This document shows, one piece after another, positions 24,098 to 35,120 of a stretch of 64,000 nt of DNA. This stretch comes from Isoperla grammatica. Lineage: Eukaryota > Arthropoda > Insecta > Plecoptera > Perlodidae. The number at the start of each line of letters is the position of its first letter. The stretch's first letter is position 1. The notes beneath the pieces were generated by a model, which was given only the letters and a program-made list of their open reading frames with translations, was not told where the DNA came from and did not search any database. The DNA is taken from the NCBI GenBank assembly GCA_945910005.1, contig OX246741.1, positions 39,577,872-39,641,871 on the forward strand. The letters are read 5' to 3'. The position numbers and the translations under genes are program-made.

Positions 24098-24356
24098 TGT
24101 AATAATAGTTTGTTGTTCTTTAGTAATAAGTTGTTTATTTATTTATAGTTTAGAAGTAGTACAATTACAGAATAACAGGTTAGGTCGACATGAGCACAAT
24201 TACAGAATTACAGGTTAGGTCGACATGAGCATAGAGAAATAAAGTTGTCGCTGGGCTGACGCGTCTGATGAACTGCGCCCACCGCCGCCTGTACACACAG
24301 GCTTCTTAGTATGCTACGCATTGAGCGCATAGTTCAAACATGGTTCAAATGTGACA
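24098..24356 (-). repeat. LTR of the deleted Ty3 element (259 bp)
   Basis: On the minus strand it begins TGTCACATTTG and ends ATTATTACA, with the canonical TG...CA ends. It includes a ~31-bp internal direct duplication (ACAGGTTAGGTCGACATGAGCA, twice, 24175-24233) and AATAAA words near 24140 that could serve polyadenylation. Only one LTR is present. Confidence 0.8.
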
Positions 24357-24603
24357 GTGTGGTATCCGGTCAAGATCCATGCTCAGGCTGTGTCTCAAAT
24401 TGATGTTTTTCGCTAGTCGACTAGCGTAGCTGACTAACCTAACAATTAGTAACAATTAATTATAACAATCGGTAATTGTTGTTTTAGTCGGTGATGTAGG
24501 CGAAGCAGGCCAAAATAGAGATTTGAGATACGCCCTCAGTATAGTAGAGTATAATCTAAGTTATGGCGCAACATAGTCTAGGTGGACTTCCATTATAGTA
24601 GTG
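24357..24603. repeat. Right remnant of the 114-bp satellite
   Basis: One monomer continues after the LTR (GTGTGGTATCCGGTCAAGAT) and is itself split by a 148-bp MITE. It ends at about 24603, where the SANT-like exon begins without its start. Confidence 0.85.
24387..24534. mobile_element. 148-bp MITE with CTCAG target duplication
   Basis: Starts GGCTGTGTCTCAAAT and ends ATTTGAGATACGCC (imperfect TIR). CTCAG is present at 24382-24386 and 24535-24539, and removing one copy plus the element restores a normal satellite monomer. The interior has CTAGTCGACTAG and inverted CGGTAATTG words. Non-coding. Confidence 0.8.
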
Positions 24604-24784
24604 TATAGAAAATAAAAAGACGGACCAAGTCACATGGAAAGAGAAGGAAAGGGCGTGGGAGCTTGTGGCAATTGATTTCAATGCCACAGGTGGAAATTGC
24701 AGAACCACGAGTTCCCTTAGAACTTGTTATGAAAGCAGACAAGAAAGACTGCTGCGGACAACAAGGAGTACATCTTCAAGACAG
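24604..24784 (+). pseudogene. SANT-like exon 1 (5' truncated, frameshifted)
   Basis: The frame reading NKKTDQVTWKEKERAWELVA continues with IDFNATGG and RTTSSLRTCYE, matching helices 2-3 of the Myb/SANT-like domain (tryptophans in the expected places). The following KQTRKTAADNKEYIFKTG is in a different frame, so a few bases were lost near 24738. The exon ends at a donor (ACAG|GTAATC). The first part of the domain, including the initial Met, is missing because satellite DNA replaces it. Confidence 0.75.
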
Positions 24785-25039
24785 GTAATCATAGCGTAGG
24801 GTATGCATACTGTAATGTTTATGGTCAGTCTAGGATGGTTGCTAGGCTCCTAGCCCAACGGCCTAGGTAGGCCTAGGCCTAGGCCTAGTCTGGGCAATGC
24901 CCTTTGTTATTATTAATGCTCATGGCTAGGCCGTAAGCTTAATGTCACACAATAGGCCTAGGCCTAGCAAGGCGTAAATAGGGTCTAGGCCTAGGCCTAC
25001 GTTAGCCCACGCCTACGTTAGTTGTCTACATAACCCTTA

Positions 25040-26425
25040 GACCTCGTTTACATTACTGCAGTTGCTACGTGGGTAATAATACCAGGGTAAGTAATGAGCG
25101 TTCACACGACACAAGAGTTATAGTCTGGACGCCGTAGGAAAGAAGGTTGTGTCGTCACGGATGATGCAATAGCAAGTGACCTCACACCTTGTAATACTAA
25201 CTTAAATGTAGACTACTACTCATTGCCTTACCAGAAGTAAACATGTATTGTTATTTCATAGGTTGGTGGACATGGGCGCTGGTTTAAATGCTATTTCTCT
25301 CCCTCTTGGTATGTGTATGCGGTTAAATTATGCAGGAATAAATTTCAGTTTCTTATTATCTAATTTATTATATTCACTTATAAAATAACAACTACTTAAT
25401 TATGTTTGGGAAAATTTAAAGTAGTTCCGTCCCATCATGCTAGGCATGAAGGTATGAAGAAGGAACAGCTACGGACGACCTACCTTTGTCATTTGCTTGG
25501 TCTGTCTGCATATTGTCGTACCCTAAAGGCACAGGGAACGCATATGACCACTCTGAAAGATCCCGAGTAATGTTTTCAGTGTCAATGTTTCTTGATATCG
25601 GTAATAAATTTTCATAAATAATATTACAGGGTAAATCAGCCGAACACGGGCGTCACAGTTATAGAAAAAACGCCGCCATGTTCCCCCCGCGTGAACTCAA
25701 CTCCTGTCAAACACGAAACGGCAATAAAAACAACAGACCATCAAATGACAAAGAAATACATCAAGTATCCTAGCAACACACAGAAGTCAAAGCTTTCTTG
25801 ATGGAGTATTTTTAAGTCACGGCCTACCAAAGCTAGTATTTTCTAACACCGCCTTGCCAATCAGTGTATTTTCTCTCTGACAGGTATAGTGCGCGGATGA
25901 GCACTGCGTAAACGTCCACATATCACTACGCCGGCCAGAGTAATTAGTTATGACGACACAACCTTCTTTCCTACGGCGTCCAGACTATACCATCGTACCG
26001 AAGTAGTTCATCTACCTTCCAACAGGTGCGCCTACGTTAGTGCTGAAGAACAAACATAAACAGTCCACATAACCTTAAAATTCCACTTTGCCAAACTGAC
26101 AGTTTAGGTCACGGTAATAATGCAGATTTTAGTGCATTAATTGGATGAGGCACTTGAGCTGTCATCGTTACCAAAGTTTGTGGCCATTCCGACTTCTTCA
26201 AGACGCGAGAAAAGAAAATCACAAAAAGTGAGGTTATACAATTACCAGGGTAAGCAACTTGCGTGCGTTTACACGACAAAATTTTACGACGGTTAACCTG
26301 GCTACCCGCGTAAATTACCCGAGTAAGATTTCGTACCAGCGTAGCAACTTTCAAGCGTTCACACACAGAAATTACCCACGTAATTTCACCTACCCGCGTA
26401 ATATGTCAGTAATGTGAACTAGGTC
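25040..26425. mobile_element. TIR element within intron 1 of the SANT-like gene
   Basis: GACCTCGTTTACATTACTG (25040-25058) is matched in inverse at 26407-26425 with two mismatches. Internal inverted copies of GACGCCGTAGGAAAGAAGGT occur near 25128 and 25966, and TACCCGCGTAA / GGGTAAGTAA words recur at both ends. About 1.39 kb, non-coding as far as I can see. It lies entirely inside the 24785-26821 intron. Confidence 0.65.
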
Positions 26426-26821
26426 CTGGGTAGGCCTACCATAGATTTCCTTGGGCCAACTACTTAACTTTATCAACTCGAGCTAGGGCCTAGGGTTCTC
26501 TGTGTATCTAGGCCTACATAAACTGTTTTCTTGATGTAGGCCTAGAGCTAGGGCCTACGCCAACTGGTGGCATAAAATAGCCCAGGTTAGCTTGAGAAGG
26601 CTCTAATCACCCTTACCGTAAAACAGCATGTACATAATTTTCTTTCATAAATACTAAATAGGCTAGCCACAGCAACTAGGCCAGTGTCTGCTAGAACGTA
26701 AGCCTAGAATGAACTAGACAGAATAGCTTCCCACTGCATGCCTGCTTGAATGTTATTGTTTGTGGTTAAAATGTTTGGGTGATCACATGGAACCAATTTG
26801 ACATATTAACTTTGTTTTCAG

Positions 26822-26944
26822 GTGGAGGTTATGCAATCCTGAAATTCGACCCCTACCACGACAAGATAGTGTCAATTACACCAGGGACAGTGATGCCTCT
26901 GCAATGCTCCAATGACAGTGACTCTGGCTACAATAATTTGATAG
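26822..26944 (+). pseudogene. SANT-like exon 2
   Basis: Preceded by a good acceptor (TTTGTTTTCAG) and followed by donor GATAG|GTAATG. Splicing to exon 1 completes the codon for the second Gly of KTGGGYAILKFDPYHDKI, the TGGG linker that follows the SANT domain in this family. The rest (SITPGTVMPLQCSNDSDSG) is the acidic linker. Phase into exon 3 is 1. Confidence 0.72.
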
Positions 26945-27720
26945 GTAATGTAATGCTCATAATCAATCAGTACCTGTCCCTATTTATGCCTACAGCAAGG
27001 AGTACATTTATTAAATGGACTGAAACTAGACTTCATTTGAGTGAAGATGAAGATAAAGTTCACTAGCCAACCCCAGACCATTTATAATACATTTTTAAGT
27101 TAAAGTTTTAAGTTTAAGGCTAGTGCAGTAGCGACACCAGGCTGTGAACTAGTTCTAGCTTCCTAGGTGATTATCATAAAAAGTTAAGTTAGGGTACTCA
27201 GTTATAGGATACTCTGGACCCAGTATGCTTGATGAAGCTAGTCAATGATGTCAGGAAGTGGGCGGATCCCGCTATAGGCCTATTCTTGGGCACCGGGTCT
27301 ATCGAAGCTGACTTGTCATACCTGATTTTCACCCATTCTAGCCTTCTATACCTGTCACATTTCCCTTGCATTTTTAAATTAATAAGCGTGTGTATTGTCC
27401 TTCTTTGTAAATCAATTTTATAACTAAATAGGAAAGACAATTAAATTAATAAATAAAATAAAGAGGGAGCAAAGTAAGTTACTTACTGCATTTATAGGCC
27501 ACAAAGTGAATTTTCAATGGACCACGACAAAGATGGCACGACAAAGTGAGGAGGGGACTGGAATGTAGTTGAGGGGGAAGAGTGGTGGCAGGATAGAAGA
27601 AGATGGAGAGGCTTATCTTCAATGCCGACCCAACGCAGAGTTGGACGTGGCAACAGATGATGATGATCATTGACTCATTGTTGGTTTAATCGTGTATTAA
27701 TTACTTCTGTTTTGTTTTAG

Positions 27721-28150
27721 CCACTGCTCTCGAGTCTTCTGAACCTCTCCGCACCACCTGTGTACATTCCGTCACCACCTGTGTACATTCCGTCACCACC
27801 TGTGTACATTCCGTCACCACCTATACCGACCGATTCCATCCAACACATCATCAGCACCAACTAACAAAACTCCCATCACGACTGTGACAAAATCAGTGTA
27901 ACAAAGGCGGCCTCTGATGCAGAAGCCTCAAACCACCGAAGTCGCACAAAAATTCGAAACATTGGCAGAAGCTAAACTTGAGCTGGTGACTGCCCAACTT
28001 CAGCAGCTACAAGATGAAGCACAAGTGAGAAATGCAAGAAAAGAGATGAAGAAAAAGTTTGAAGAAGCAGAAGAAGCCCGTCATAGTGCCATATTTGAAA
28101 TAGATTTAAAAATAAAGCAGACAATTTTAGAACAGGAAACCATAAAGTAA
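27721..28150 (+). pseudogene. SANT-like exon 3 with coiled-coil C-terminus
   Basis: Starts after TGTTTTAG. It carries a 21-bp repeat (27752-27825, about 3.5 copies, encoding a 7-residue PPVYIPS-like unit in one frame), then from 27917 an open frame of 77 codons to TAA at 28148. That C-terminal part is a charged heptad-rich helix (LAEAKLELVTAQLQQLQDEA ... EIDLKIKQTIL), as at the end of many Myb/SANT-like proteins. The phase inherited from exon 2 stops near 27892, so a frameshift separates the two parts. Confidence 0.62.
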
Positions 28151-29344
28151 CAATTGTTGAAAAGAGAGTTAGGTCACTCATAATGTTGAATTTAATTCTT
28201 TATATGGGCCATAACAGGTTAGGTATGTTTGATAGTAATGTAGTAACTGGTATGTAACAACCTACTGTTGTAAGCAATATAATAGTAGTCTCACTTTAAT
28301 TTCAAAAACAATTTTCAAGGGACCATAAAAACTCCAATTTTAATTACAAAATTTTGAATTAAAAGAACTTTAACTTCACCATACCCAAATCTTCTGCTGG
28401 GACTCTTTATCAATAAATTGAATTATACATTTGAATTCTGAGAATTTAAATTAACTAAGTTTGAATTAACGAGGGACTACTGTACCGTGATTTTTCTCCG
28501 GTTATTATTATTATTTTATTGTTGCAATGCATACAAACTCATTCAAAACCGGCATTAACATGTTGTACGGACATAAATGTCAAGTATTATCATTATTATT
28601 ATTATTATTATTTTTCTAGTTTGATATTATAGTTACAATTTGAATTAATTGCAATACATTATGTTGCATATGTTAAAAACAAATGCTGTATTGAATTCAC
28701 ATTATTATTATTATTACGGTATTATTAATTATTATTATTATTATTATTAAGCGGGCATCCGTGTTGCACTCGTTTTAATACATTCATGAACATCAGTAAA
28801 ACAAACATAATAAAACTTTATCACATTTTTTTGTGGATCGGTTTTTTATTACATATTATGTATACATCAGTTTTATTTTTTTAGCATTACTACTACTTTT
28901 ATTGATGATGATTTTTACTTTTTAAATATTGTATGCTCTGTGTGCAATTCTTTACATTGATTATTCAACAAAATAAATAGATTCAATTACTATTACAATT
29001 TACAATGTACATTTCATTATTTAATCTAGATCTGCAATGTCCATCTTCAGATCTTGGAAATTGGAATGTTTACTCACGTTCCACAATACTGTAATGAAGC
29101 AAAAAACAAAAGCATTAGACACAATGTAGGCCTGCAGTATAGCAGACACCCCAAAATGTGTAATGGGGAACTATCCTCATTCGCACAATCCGTCCACAGT
29201 CCCAATTATCCCACCACCCAATAAGCTGACAAGGGTATTGTTTAACCCTACACTTGCCTCCTATGTCTGAACTGGTAATGTTGTATTCGATTATAAATAA
29301 TACGATTATAATTGGGGGAAATGGTTGGAAGCATACATACACAT
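28151..29344. other. AT-rich spacer with (ATT)n microsatellites
   Basis: Holds ATT/TTA runs at about 28501-28530, 28588-28613 and 28703-28750. Between the convergent SANT-like and nuclease genes. No gene recognised; the 75-codon minus-strand frame at 29115-29342 has no features I know. Confidence 0.5.
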
Positions 29345-29613
29345 AATAATAATAATAATTTTTGTAGGAATCCCTGTTATAGGGTGCACACCAGCTTTAC
29401 CTGATGTGCCCCTCTTCAGGTGACTAACTAGGTTATTAGGGTGTTTGGATAGTTGGGAGGAATGTCCGAGGGCTGATAGCATGACTCAGTCCCAGCATTC
29501 GCCTTTACGACTGAGGAAAACCTCGGGAAAAGCCTTCAGTCAGGACTGCCGGTGGCCGGAATCGAACCGGCGACCTCCCGAATTAGAGTCTCGCGTCTTA
29601 CCGCTGAGCCACC
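29345..29613 (-). mobile_element. tRNA-derived SINE (copy 1)
   Basis: Minus strand: a tRNA-like head with an A-box-like TGGCTCAGCGGTAAGACG and B-box GGTTCGATTCC (complement at 29558-29568), then a body (CTTCAGTC, CCTCAGTC, AGCCCTCGGACATTCCTCCC, CTGAAGAGGGGCACATCAGG) and an (ATT)n 3' tail at 29345-29360. The head lacks a proper anticodon arm, so it is not a tRNA gene. A second copy is at 38050-38298. Confidence 0.8.
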
Positions 29614-29874
29614 TTTATCGGTATATACATACACATGACCTGCTACTGATGTATATGTACAGTCAGCAGTGCTAAATTAAATTTATCGCGACCCATTCTA
29701 GTTACTGAGTGGGTAGACTCTAAATGTGAATTTATTTATTTATTTTATTTAACCCTGGGTCCCCTGCATTGGAAGGAGGAATAAACCCACTAAACCAACA
29801 TCGTACCTGTTAGAGTATGAATTATTCACTATATTTGTAATTACAACGTGTGAATACACTCTGTAAATAGTTAC

Positions 29875-30156
29875 CTGGTGACCGCACCTTGACATGAGTG
29901 CAATCCATAGCCCCAACAACTCGGGGGAAGCGGTGGAGCTCCTAAAATTCCCTCTGTATAGTTTTAACTTCATCTTCTTCCGATGGAAAACTGACATACA
30001 TAGGTCGCAAAGCTGCAAGACTCCGTTACACGCCGGACTACTCTGCATGCAGTTGATTTCGATACTCCGATAAAATCTCCAGCAGAAATTAAGTGACACC
30101 CAGTTGCAAAGATGAGTGTCAGTAGAAGCTGATTTATTGGGGATAGTGACTTGTTC
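29875..30156 (-). pseudogene. PIF-Harbinger nuclease exon (helix-turn-helix and first catalytic Asp)
   Basis: Behind an acceptor (TTTTGTAG, exon start 30156) the minus strand reads NKSLSPINQLLLTLIFATG and then GDFIGVSKSTACRVVRRV, the helix-turn-helix of HARBI1-like nucleases. After a frameshift near 29980 it continues ELHRFPRVVGAMDCTHVKVR, with the Asp of the DDE nuclease in GAMDCTH. It ends at a donor (CCAG|GTAACT). A TAG at 29942-29944 interrupts the second part. The exon's first codon is completed by the exon at 47898-48109. Harbinger nucleases cut and join the transposon ends. Dead copy. Confidence 0.85.
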
Positions 30157-30331
30157 CTACAAAAGATAATAATTACACATTGAGGCTAGGCATATATACA
30201 ATATATAGCAGAGCTACAACTTGCTAGGCCTAGGTTTTTTAGTGGTGTAGGGTGGGGCTGGGGCTAAGCATGCAAAATGTAGGCATAGTCTATGCATTGG
30301 GTTTAAAGTAGAAACCCTGTGTAGTGAAGCA

Positions 30332-32028
30332 TGTAAGGGAATGGCCCTTACGTACCATTTGAATTAGGCGCCTCGCGCACTGTCATCGGAAATAAAGGTG
30401 GCAGTGTGACACTTGTTGCAGCGGCCGCCTATTTCAAGTGGTATTCACATTGACTCCGCTCTATCATATACCTCAGCATATATCATTTAGTTTTATTATA
30501 TCTATCCGATCATACTTATCATAAGACTAATACATACGAAGAGAAACAGTGAACATGCAGAAGAGTGGACAAAGGTGAGTCCAACCAACCTGCTTTTAAT
30601 TTGATATGTTTTATATATGTAGGCTAGACCACTTAAGGAAGGAATTCCTTCCTCAAGAGGGTCTGAGTGTTGAGATGCGACACCCAAGGATTATTGTGTC
30701 TACTTAGTATTGCCATATTTTATATTGTTTGTATTGTTTGTACCATGTATATCGTAATTCAAGGATTCTGTTTTATGTAACCTATTGTGTTAATAAGTAT
30801 CGTATATTTTTTATGCCACATTCATGTTCCCACCCATGTAGGGAACTTTTCTTATGTAAAGGTGGCTATGTGTTTTTAAATCATGTAAAGTTGGCTATAC
30901 TGGAATTCAAAGCAATTGCGCACGCCCGCCATCTAGCGTCACCTCGGTGACCTACATACGCATGCGCATCTCTGCCATCCCGTAGCAGACGACGAACTGC
31001 TGGGGTGCGCGCGCACACACCCCCCTCAACCCTCCCGTCAGGCGGGTGCTGGGTATTTAATATGCAACTCCACGTCGAGAAAATCAGTTCGTGTGGGGCG
31101 TAGCGCCCCGTCAGGTCAGGCGTCCATTGCATGAGGAAGTCCCCGTCCGATAGTTGCATAGGAGCCCTAGGGATCAGCACCTCCGCTGTCTAGGGTACTA
31201 GTCGCATGGCCCCACGCGACTCCGAGCCTCGATTGCGTCGGCCTGCACCCTAACCCGGTGACTTGGTCCGTCGCAGCGCTCGTACACGCGCAGAGAACGC
31301 ACATAGGGACTTAAACTTTTCGCGCGGTTAACGCTTCCAGTATTGCCAACTGTTGCCACGTTAAAGTTCATATTTTCTGTTCAATGTATTTCACTTGGTC
31401 TACGGACTTAAAATATTTCACACATTTGATAAAGAGCTAAACTAAGTCAAACAGTGGTTTTCTTTGGTCTCCCTACTCGATTCATTCTCTTGGTTAGGTA
31501 GGGCACACACACGCACTCACACACGCGCACACACAGAGCTGCCGAACGCTAGCCAACCTTCGGGTCTGCCGCAAGCTGTTCCACTCTATCACACACACGC
31601 ACACAGAGCTGCCGAACGCTAGCCAACCTTCGGGTCTGCCGCAAGCTGTTCCACTCTATCACACACACGCACACAGAGCTGCCGAACGCTAGCCAACCTT
31701 CGGGTCTGCCGCAAGCTGTTCCACTCTATCACACACACACACACACACACACAGAGCTGCCGAACGCTAGCCAACCTTCGGGTCTGCCGCAAGCTGTTCC
31801 ACTCTGTCGCACACACGCACACACACAGAGCTGCCGAACGCTAGCCAACCTTCGGGTCTGCCGCAAGCTGTTCCACTCTGTCACACACACTCACACACCC
31901 TTTACTCGACCAAGGGAATAAGTATCTCGCAGCAGTCTCCATCTCCTCTACCCTCCTTCTAAGAAGAAAGAAGACGAGTTATATCCCCTAGACGTATGCC
32001 CGGGGTACGAGGACCGGGGTCCGCTACA
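30332..32028 (+). repeat. 5' LTR of the giant element
   Basis: The end at 32028 is certain from the match to 47528-47663 (two differences in about 135 bases: A/G near 31961 and C/A near 32014). The start at 30332 is inferred from the TGTA...TACA symmetry and the AGCA duplication. It contains a TATA-like TATTTAATATG near 31048 and a five-copy tandem repeat. A length of 1.7 kb would be long but acceptable for the family. If the start is wrong, it must still lie left of about 31500. Confidence 0.6.
31541..31900. repeat. Five-copy tandem repeat inside the LTR
   Basis: Units of 70-78 bp starting GCCGAACGCTAGCCAACCTT at 31541, 31611, 31681, 31759 and 31833, separated by variable (CA)n tracts that explain the length differences. 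The 3' LTR keeps two units. Confidence 0.95.
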
Positions 32029-32034
32029 GATAAT

Positions 32035-32052
32035 TGGGGGCTCGTCCGGGAT
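32035..32052 (+). other. tRNA-Pro type primer binding site
   Basis: TGGGGGCTCGTCCGGGAT, six bases past the LTR end. It is complementary to the 3' end of proline tRNA and has the same 18 bases as the well-known murine gammaretrovirus site. Marks minus-strand DNA priming. Confidence 0.93.
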
Positions 32053-32429
32053 TTGAGTTACGCCGCAAAGTAATTCAGACCCGTTCTCGGGAGACCAGTA
32101 TCGTGTAACATTATACTTTCTATAGTTTCGTTGGCAATACGTGTTCGTTGACTACCCGAAGTTTAAGATAGAGTAACGCTTGGGTTATTAGGGTTACAGT
32201 GTGACGTTTCCCTGCGCGAATAAATTATTAAGAACACCCTGCTGAAAAATCTGCTTAGATCTTTCTAAATCTACCAAGGGGTTTAACCAGATCCAAGCAG
32301 ACGCCTTCAAGCCCTTCTTAGAGCTGACTTAACTAATCAGAATAAAGAAGTCACCAAAATTTCAAAAAAGAAGAATATATCAGCATCAATAAGAAACAAG
32401 CAGTACACTTGAAATGTCAGTTCTAATAA

Positions 32430-35120
32430 GTATTAAGAAGGAGTAGATGCAAGAAGAAATAAGAAGAATCAGTAAGATACTACTATTTAAGTGGACGCTA
32501 GTAGAAATAGTAAGTAGTGGATGTAAGAAGACATGAGCAGAATCAACAAGTACCACACTGTTATCAGATCCTAGTAGATAAAGTCAGAAGTGGATGTAAG
32601 AAGACATGAGCAGAATCAACAAGTACCACTCTGTAATCAGATCCTAGTAGATACAATCAGAAGTGGATGTAAGAAGACATGAGCAGAATCAACCGGTACC
32701 ACTGTGTTATCAGAACATAGTAGATACAATCAGAAGTGGATGTAAGAAGACATGAGCAGAATCAACCAGTACCACTGTGTAATCAGAACATAGAAGATAA
32801 AGTCAGAAGTGGATGTAAGAAGACATGAGCAGAATCAACAAGTACCACTCTGTAATCAGATCCTAGTAGATACAATCAGAAGTGGATGTAAGAAGACATG
32901 AGCAGAATCAACCAGTACCACTGTGTAATCAGAACATAGTAGATAAAGTCAGAAGTGGATGTAAGAAGACATGAGCAGAATCAACAAGTACCACTGTGTA
33001 ATCAGAACATAGTAGATAAAGTCAGAAGTGGATGTAAGAAGACATGAGCAGAATCAACAAGTACCACTGTGTAATCAGATCCTAGTAGATATAATAAGAA
33101 GTGGATGTAAGAAGACATGAGCAGAATCAATAAGTACCACTCTGTAATCAGATCTTAGTAGATACAATAAGAAGTGGATGTAAGAAGACTTGAGCAGAAT
33201 CAACAAGTACCACTCTGTAATCAGATCCTAGTAGATACAATAAGAAGTTGATGTAAGAAGACTTGAGCAGAATCAACAAGTACCACTCTGTAATCAGATC
33301 TTGGTAGATACAATAAGAAGTGGATTTAAGAAGATTTGAGCAGAATCAACAAGTACCACTCTGTAATCAGATCTTAGAAGATACAATAAGAAGTGGATGT
33401 AAGAAGATATGAGCAGAATCAACAAATACTACTCTGTAATCAGATCTTAGAAGATACAATAAGAAGTGGATGTAAGAAGATATGAGCAGAATCAACAAGT
33501 ACCACTCTGTAATCATATCTTAGTAGATACAATAAGAAGTGGATGTAAGAAGATATGAGCAGAATCAACAAGCACCACTCTGTAATCAGATCATAGTAGA
33601 TACAATAAGAAGTGGATGTAAGAAGACTTGAGCAGAATCAACAAGTACCACTCTGTAATCAGTTTCTAGTAGATACAATAAGAAGTGGATGTAAGAAGAA
33701 ATGAGCAGAATCAAGAAGTACCAGTGTGTTATCAGATCCTAGTAGATATAATAAGAATTGGATGTAAGAAGACATGAGCAGAATCAACAAGTACCACTCT
33801 GTAATCAGATCCTAGTAGATATAATAAGAAGTGGATGTAAGAAGACATGAGCAGAATCAACAAGTACCACTCTGTAATCAGATCCTAGTTGATATAATAA
33901 GAAGGGGATGTAAAAAGAAATGAGCAGAATCAACAAGTACCACTCTGTAATCAGATCCTAGTAGATACAATTAGAAGTGGATGTAAGAAGACATGAGCAG
34001 AATCAACAAGTACCACTCTGTAATCAGATCCTAGTAGATATAATAAGAGATAGATGTAAGAAGACATGAGCACAATCAACAAGTACCACTCTGTAATCAG
34101 ATCCTTGTAGATACAATAAGAAGTGGATGTAAGAAGACATGAGCAGAATCAACAAGTACCACTCTGTAATCAGATCCTAGTAGATATAATAAGAAGTGGA
34201 TGTAAGAAGACATGAGCAGAATCAAGAAGTATCACTGTCTTATCAGATCTTAGTAGACATAATAAGAAGTGGATGTAAGAAGACATGAGCAGAATCAACA
34301 AGTACCACTGTGTAATCAGAACATAGTAGATACAATCAGAAGTGGATGTAAGAAGAAATGAGCAGAATCAACAAGTACCTCTCTGTTATCAGATCCTAGT
34401 TGATATGATAAGAAGTGGATGTAAGAAGACATGAGCAGAATCAACAAGTACCACTCTGTTATCAGATCCTAGTTGATAAAATAAGAAGTGGATGTAAGAA
34501 GACATGAGCAGAATCAATTAACCAGTACCACTGTGTAATCAGATCCTTGTAGATATTATAAGAAGTGGATGTAAGAAGACATGAGCAGAATTAACAAGTA
34601 CCACTCTGTTATCAGATCCTAGTTGATATAATAAGAAGTGGATGCAAGAAGACATGAGCAGAATCAACAAGTACCACTCTGTAATCAGATCCTTGTAGAT
34701 AGTATAAGAAGTGGATGTAAGAAGACATGAGCAGAATCAACAAGTACCACTCTGTAATCAGATCTTAGTAGATATAATAAGAAGTGGATGTAAGAAGACA
34801 TGAGCAGAATCAACAAGTACCACTCTGTTATCTTAGTAGATATAATAAGAAGTGGATGTAAGAAGACATGAGCAGAATCAACAAGTACCACTCTGTTATC
34901 AGATCTTATAGTAGATATACTAAGAAGTGGATGAAGGAAGACTTGAGCAGAATCAACTAGTACCACTCTGTAATCAGATCTTAGTAGATATAATAAGAAG
35001 TGGATGTAAGAAGACATGAGCAGAATCAACAAGTACCACTCTGTTATCAGATCTTAGTAGATATAATAAGAAGTGGATGTAAGCATCAAGTGCAGAATCA
35101 ACAAGTACCAGTCTGTAATA
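32430..35120 (+). repeat. 73-bp tandem array in the element leader
   Basis: About 36 units of 73 bp with core AAGTGGATGTAAGAAGACAT then GAGCAGAATCAACAAGTACC. Spacing was checked at 32523 and 32596. Most units contain a start-stop ATGTAA and then an ATG followed by 12 sense codons and TAG, so the array is a series of nearly identical short upstream ORFs. Divergence rises at the left edge (32430-32520) and at 35070-35120. Confidence 0.95.

Larger units (their letters stand above)
23057..24356 (-). mobile_element. Internally deleted Ty3-type retroelement inside the satellite
   Basis: Read on the minus strand: LTR (24356-24098), primer binding site (24097-24080), gag (23942-23187), then directly a piece of integrase (23180-23058), where satellite resumes. 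Protease, reverse transcriptase and RNase H are missing, and so is the second LTR. Satellite resumes to the right of the LTR at GTGTGGTATCC (24357), so the element landed in a 114-bp monomer and lost its 3' end and one target-site copy. Confidence 0.85.
24604..28150 (+). pseudogene. Myb/SANT-like gene of a Harbinger transposon (truncated, three exons)
   Basis: Three exon-like segments share orientation, correct GT/AG borders and fitting phases: about 24604-24784, 26822-26944 and 27721-28150. Together they resemble the Myb/SANT-like DNA-binding protein that autonomous PIF-Harbinger transposons encode beside their nuclease. In the family it binds the transposon ends and brings the nuclease to DNA and to the nucleus. 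The first exon is cut off by the satellite, there is a frameshift inside exon 1 and another between the start and the C-terminal part of exon 3, so this copy is dead. The nuclease exons lie convergently on the other strand from 30156 onward. Confidence 0.7.

Noticed and set aside
26109..26366. 85-codon minus-strand gene
   Set aside because: It lies in the inverted-repeat end of the 25040-26425 element and shows no domain.
27480..27670. 3' end of a LINE
   Set aside because: WQDRRRWRGL-like wording in one frame recalls LINE C-termini, but the match is short and without neighbouring motifs.
29550..29613. tRNA gene on the minus strand
   Set aside because: A and B boxes are present but the anticodon arm does not fold and the sequence continues into a SINE body and ATT tail, with a second diverged copy at 38.2 kb.
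31500..31900. CA-rich microsatellite as an independent locus
   Set aside because: The CA tracts are the variable spacers of the LTR tandem repeat and recur in the 3' LTR.
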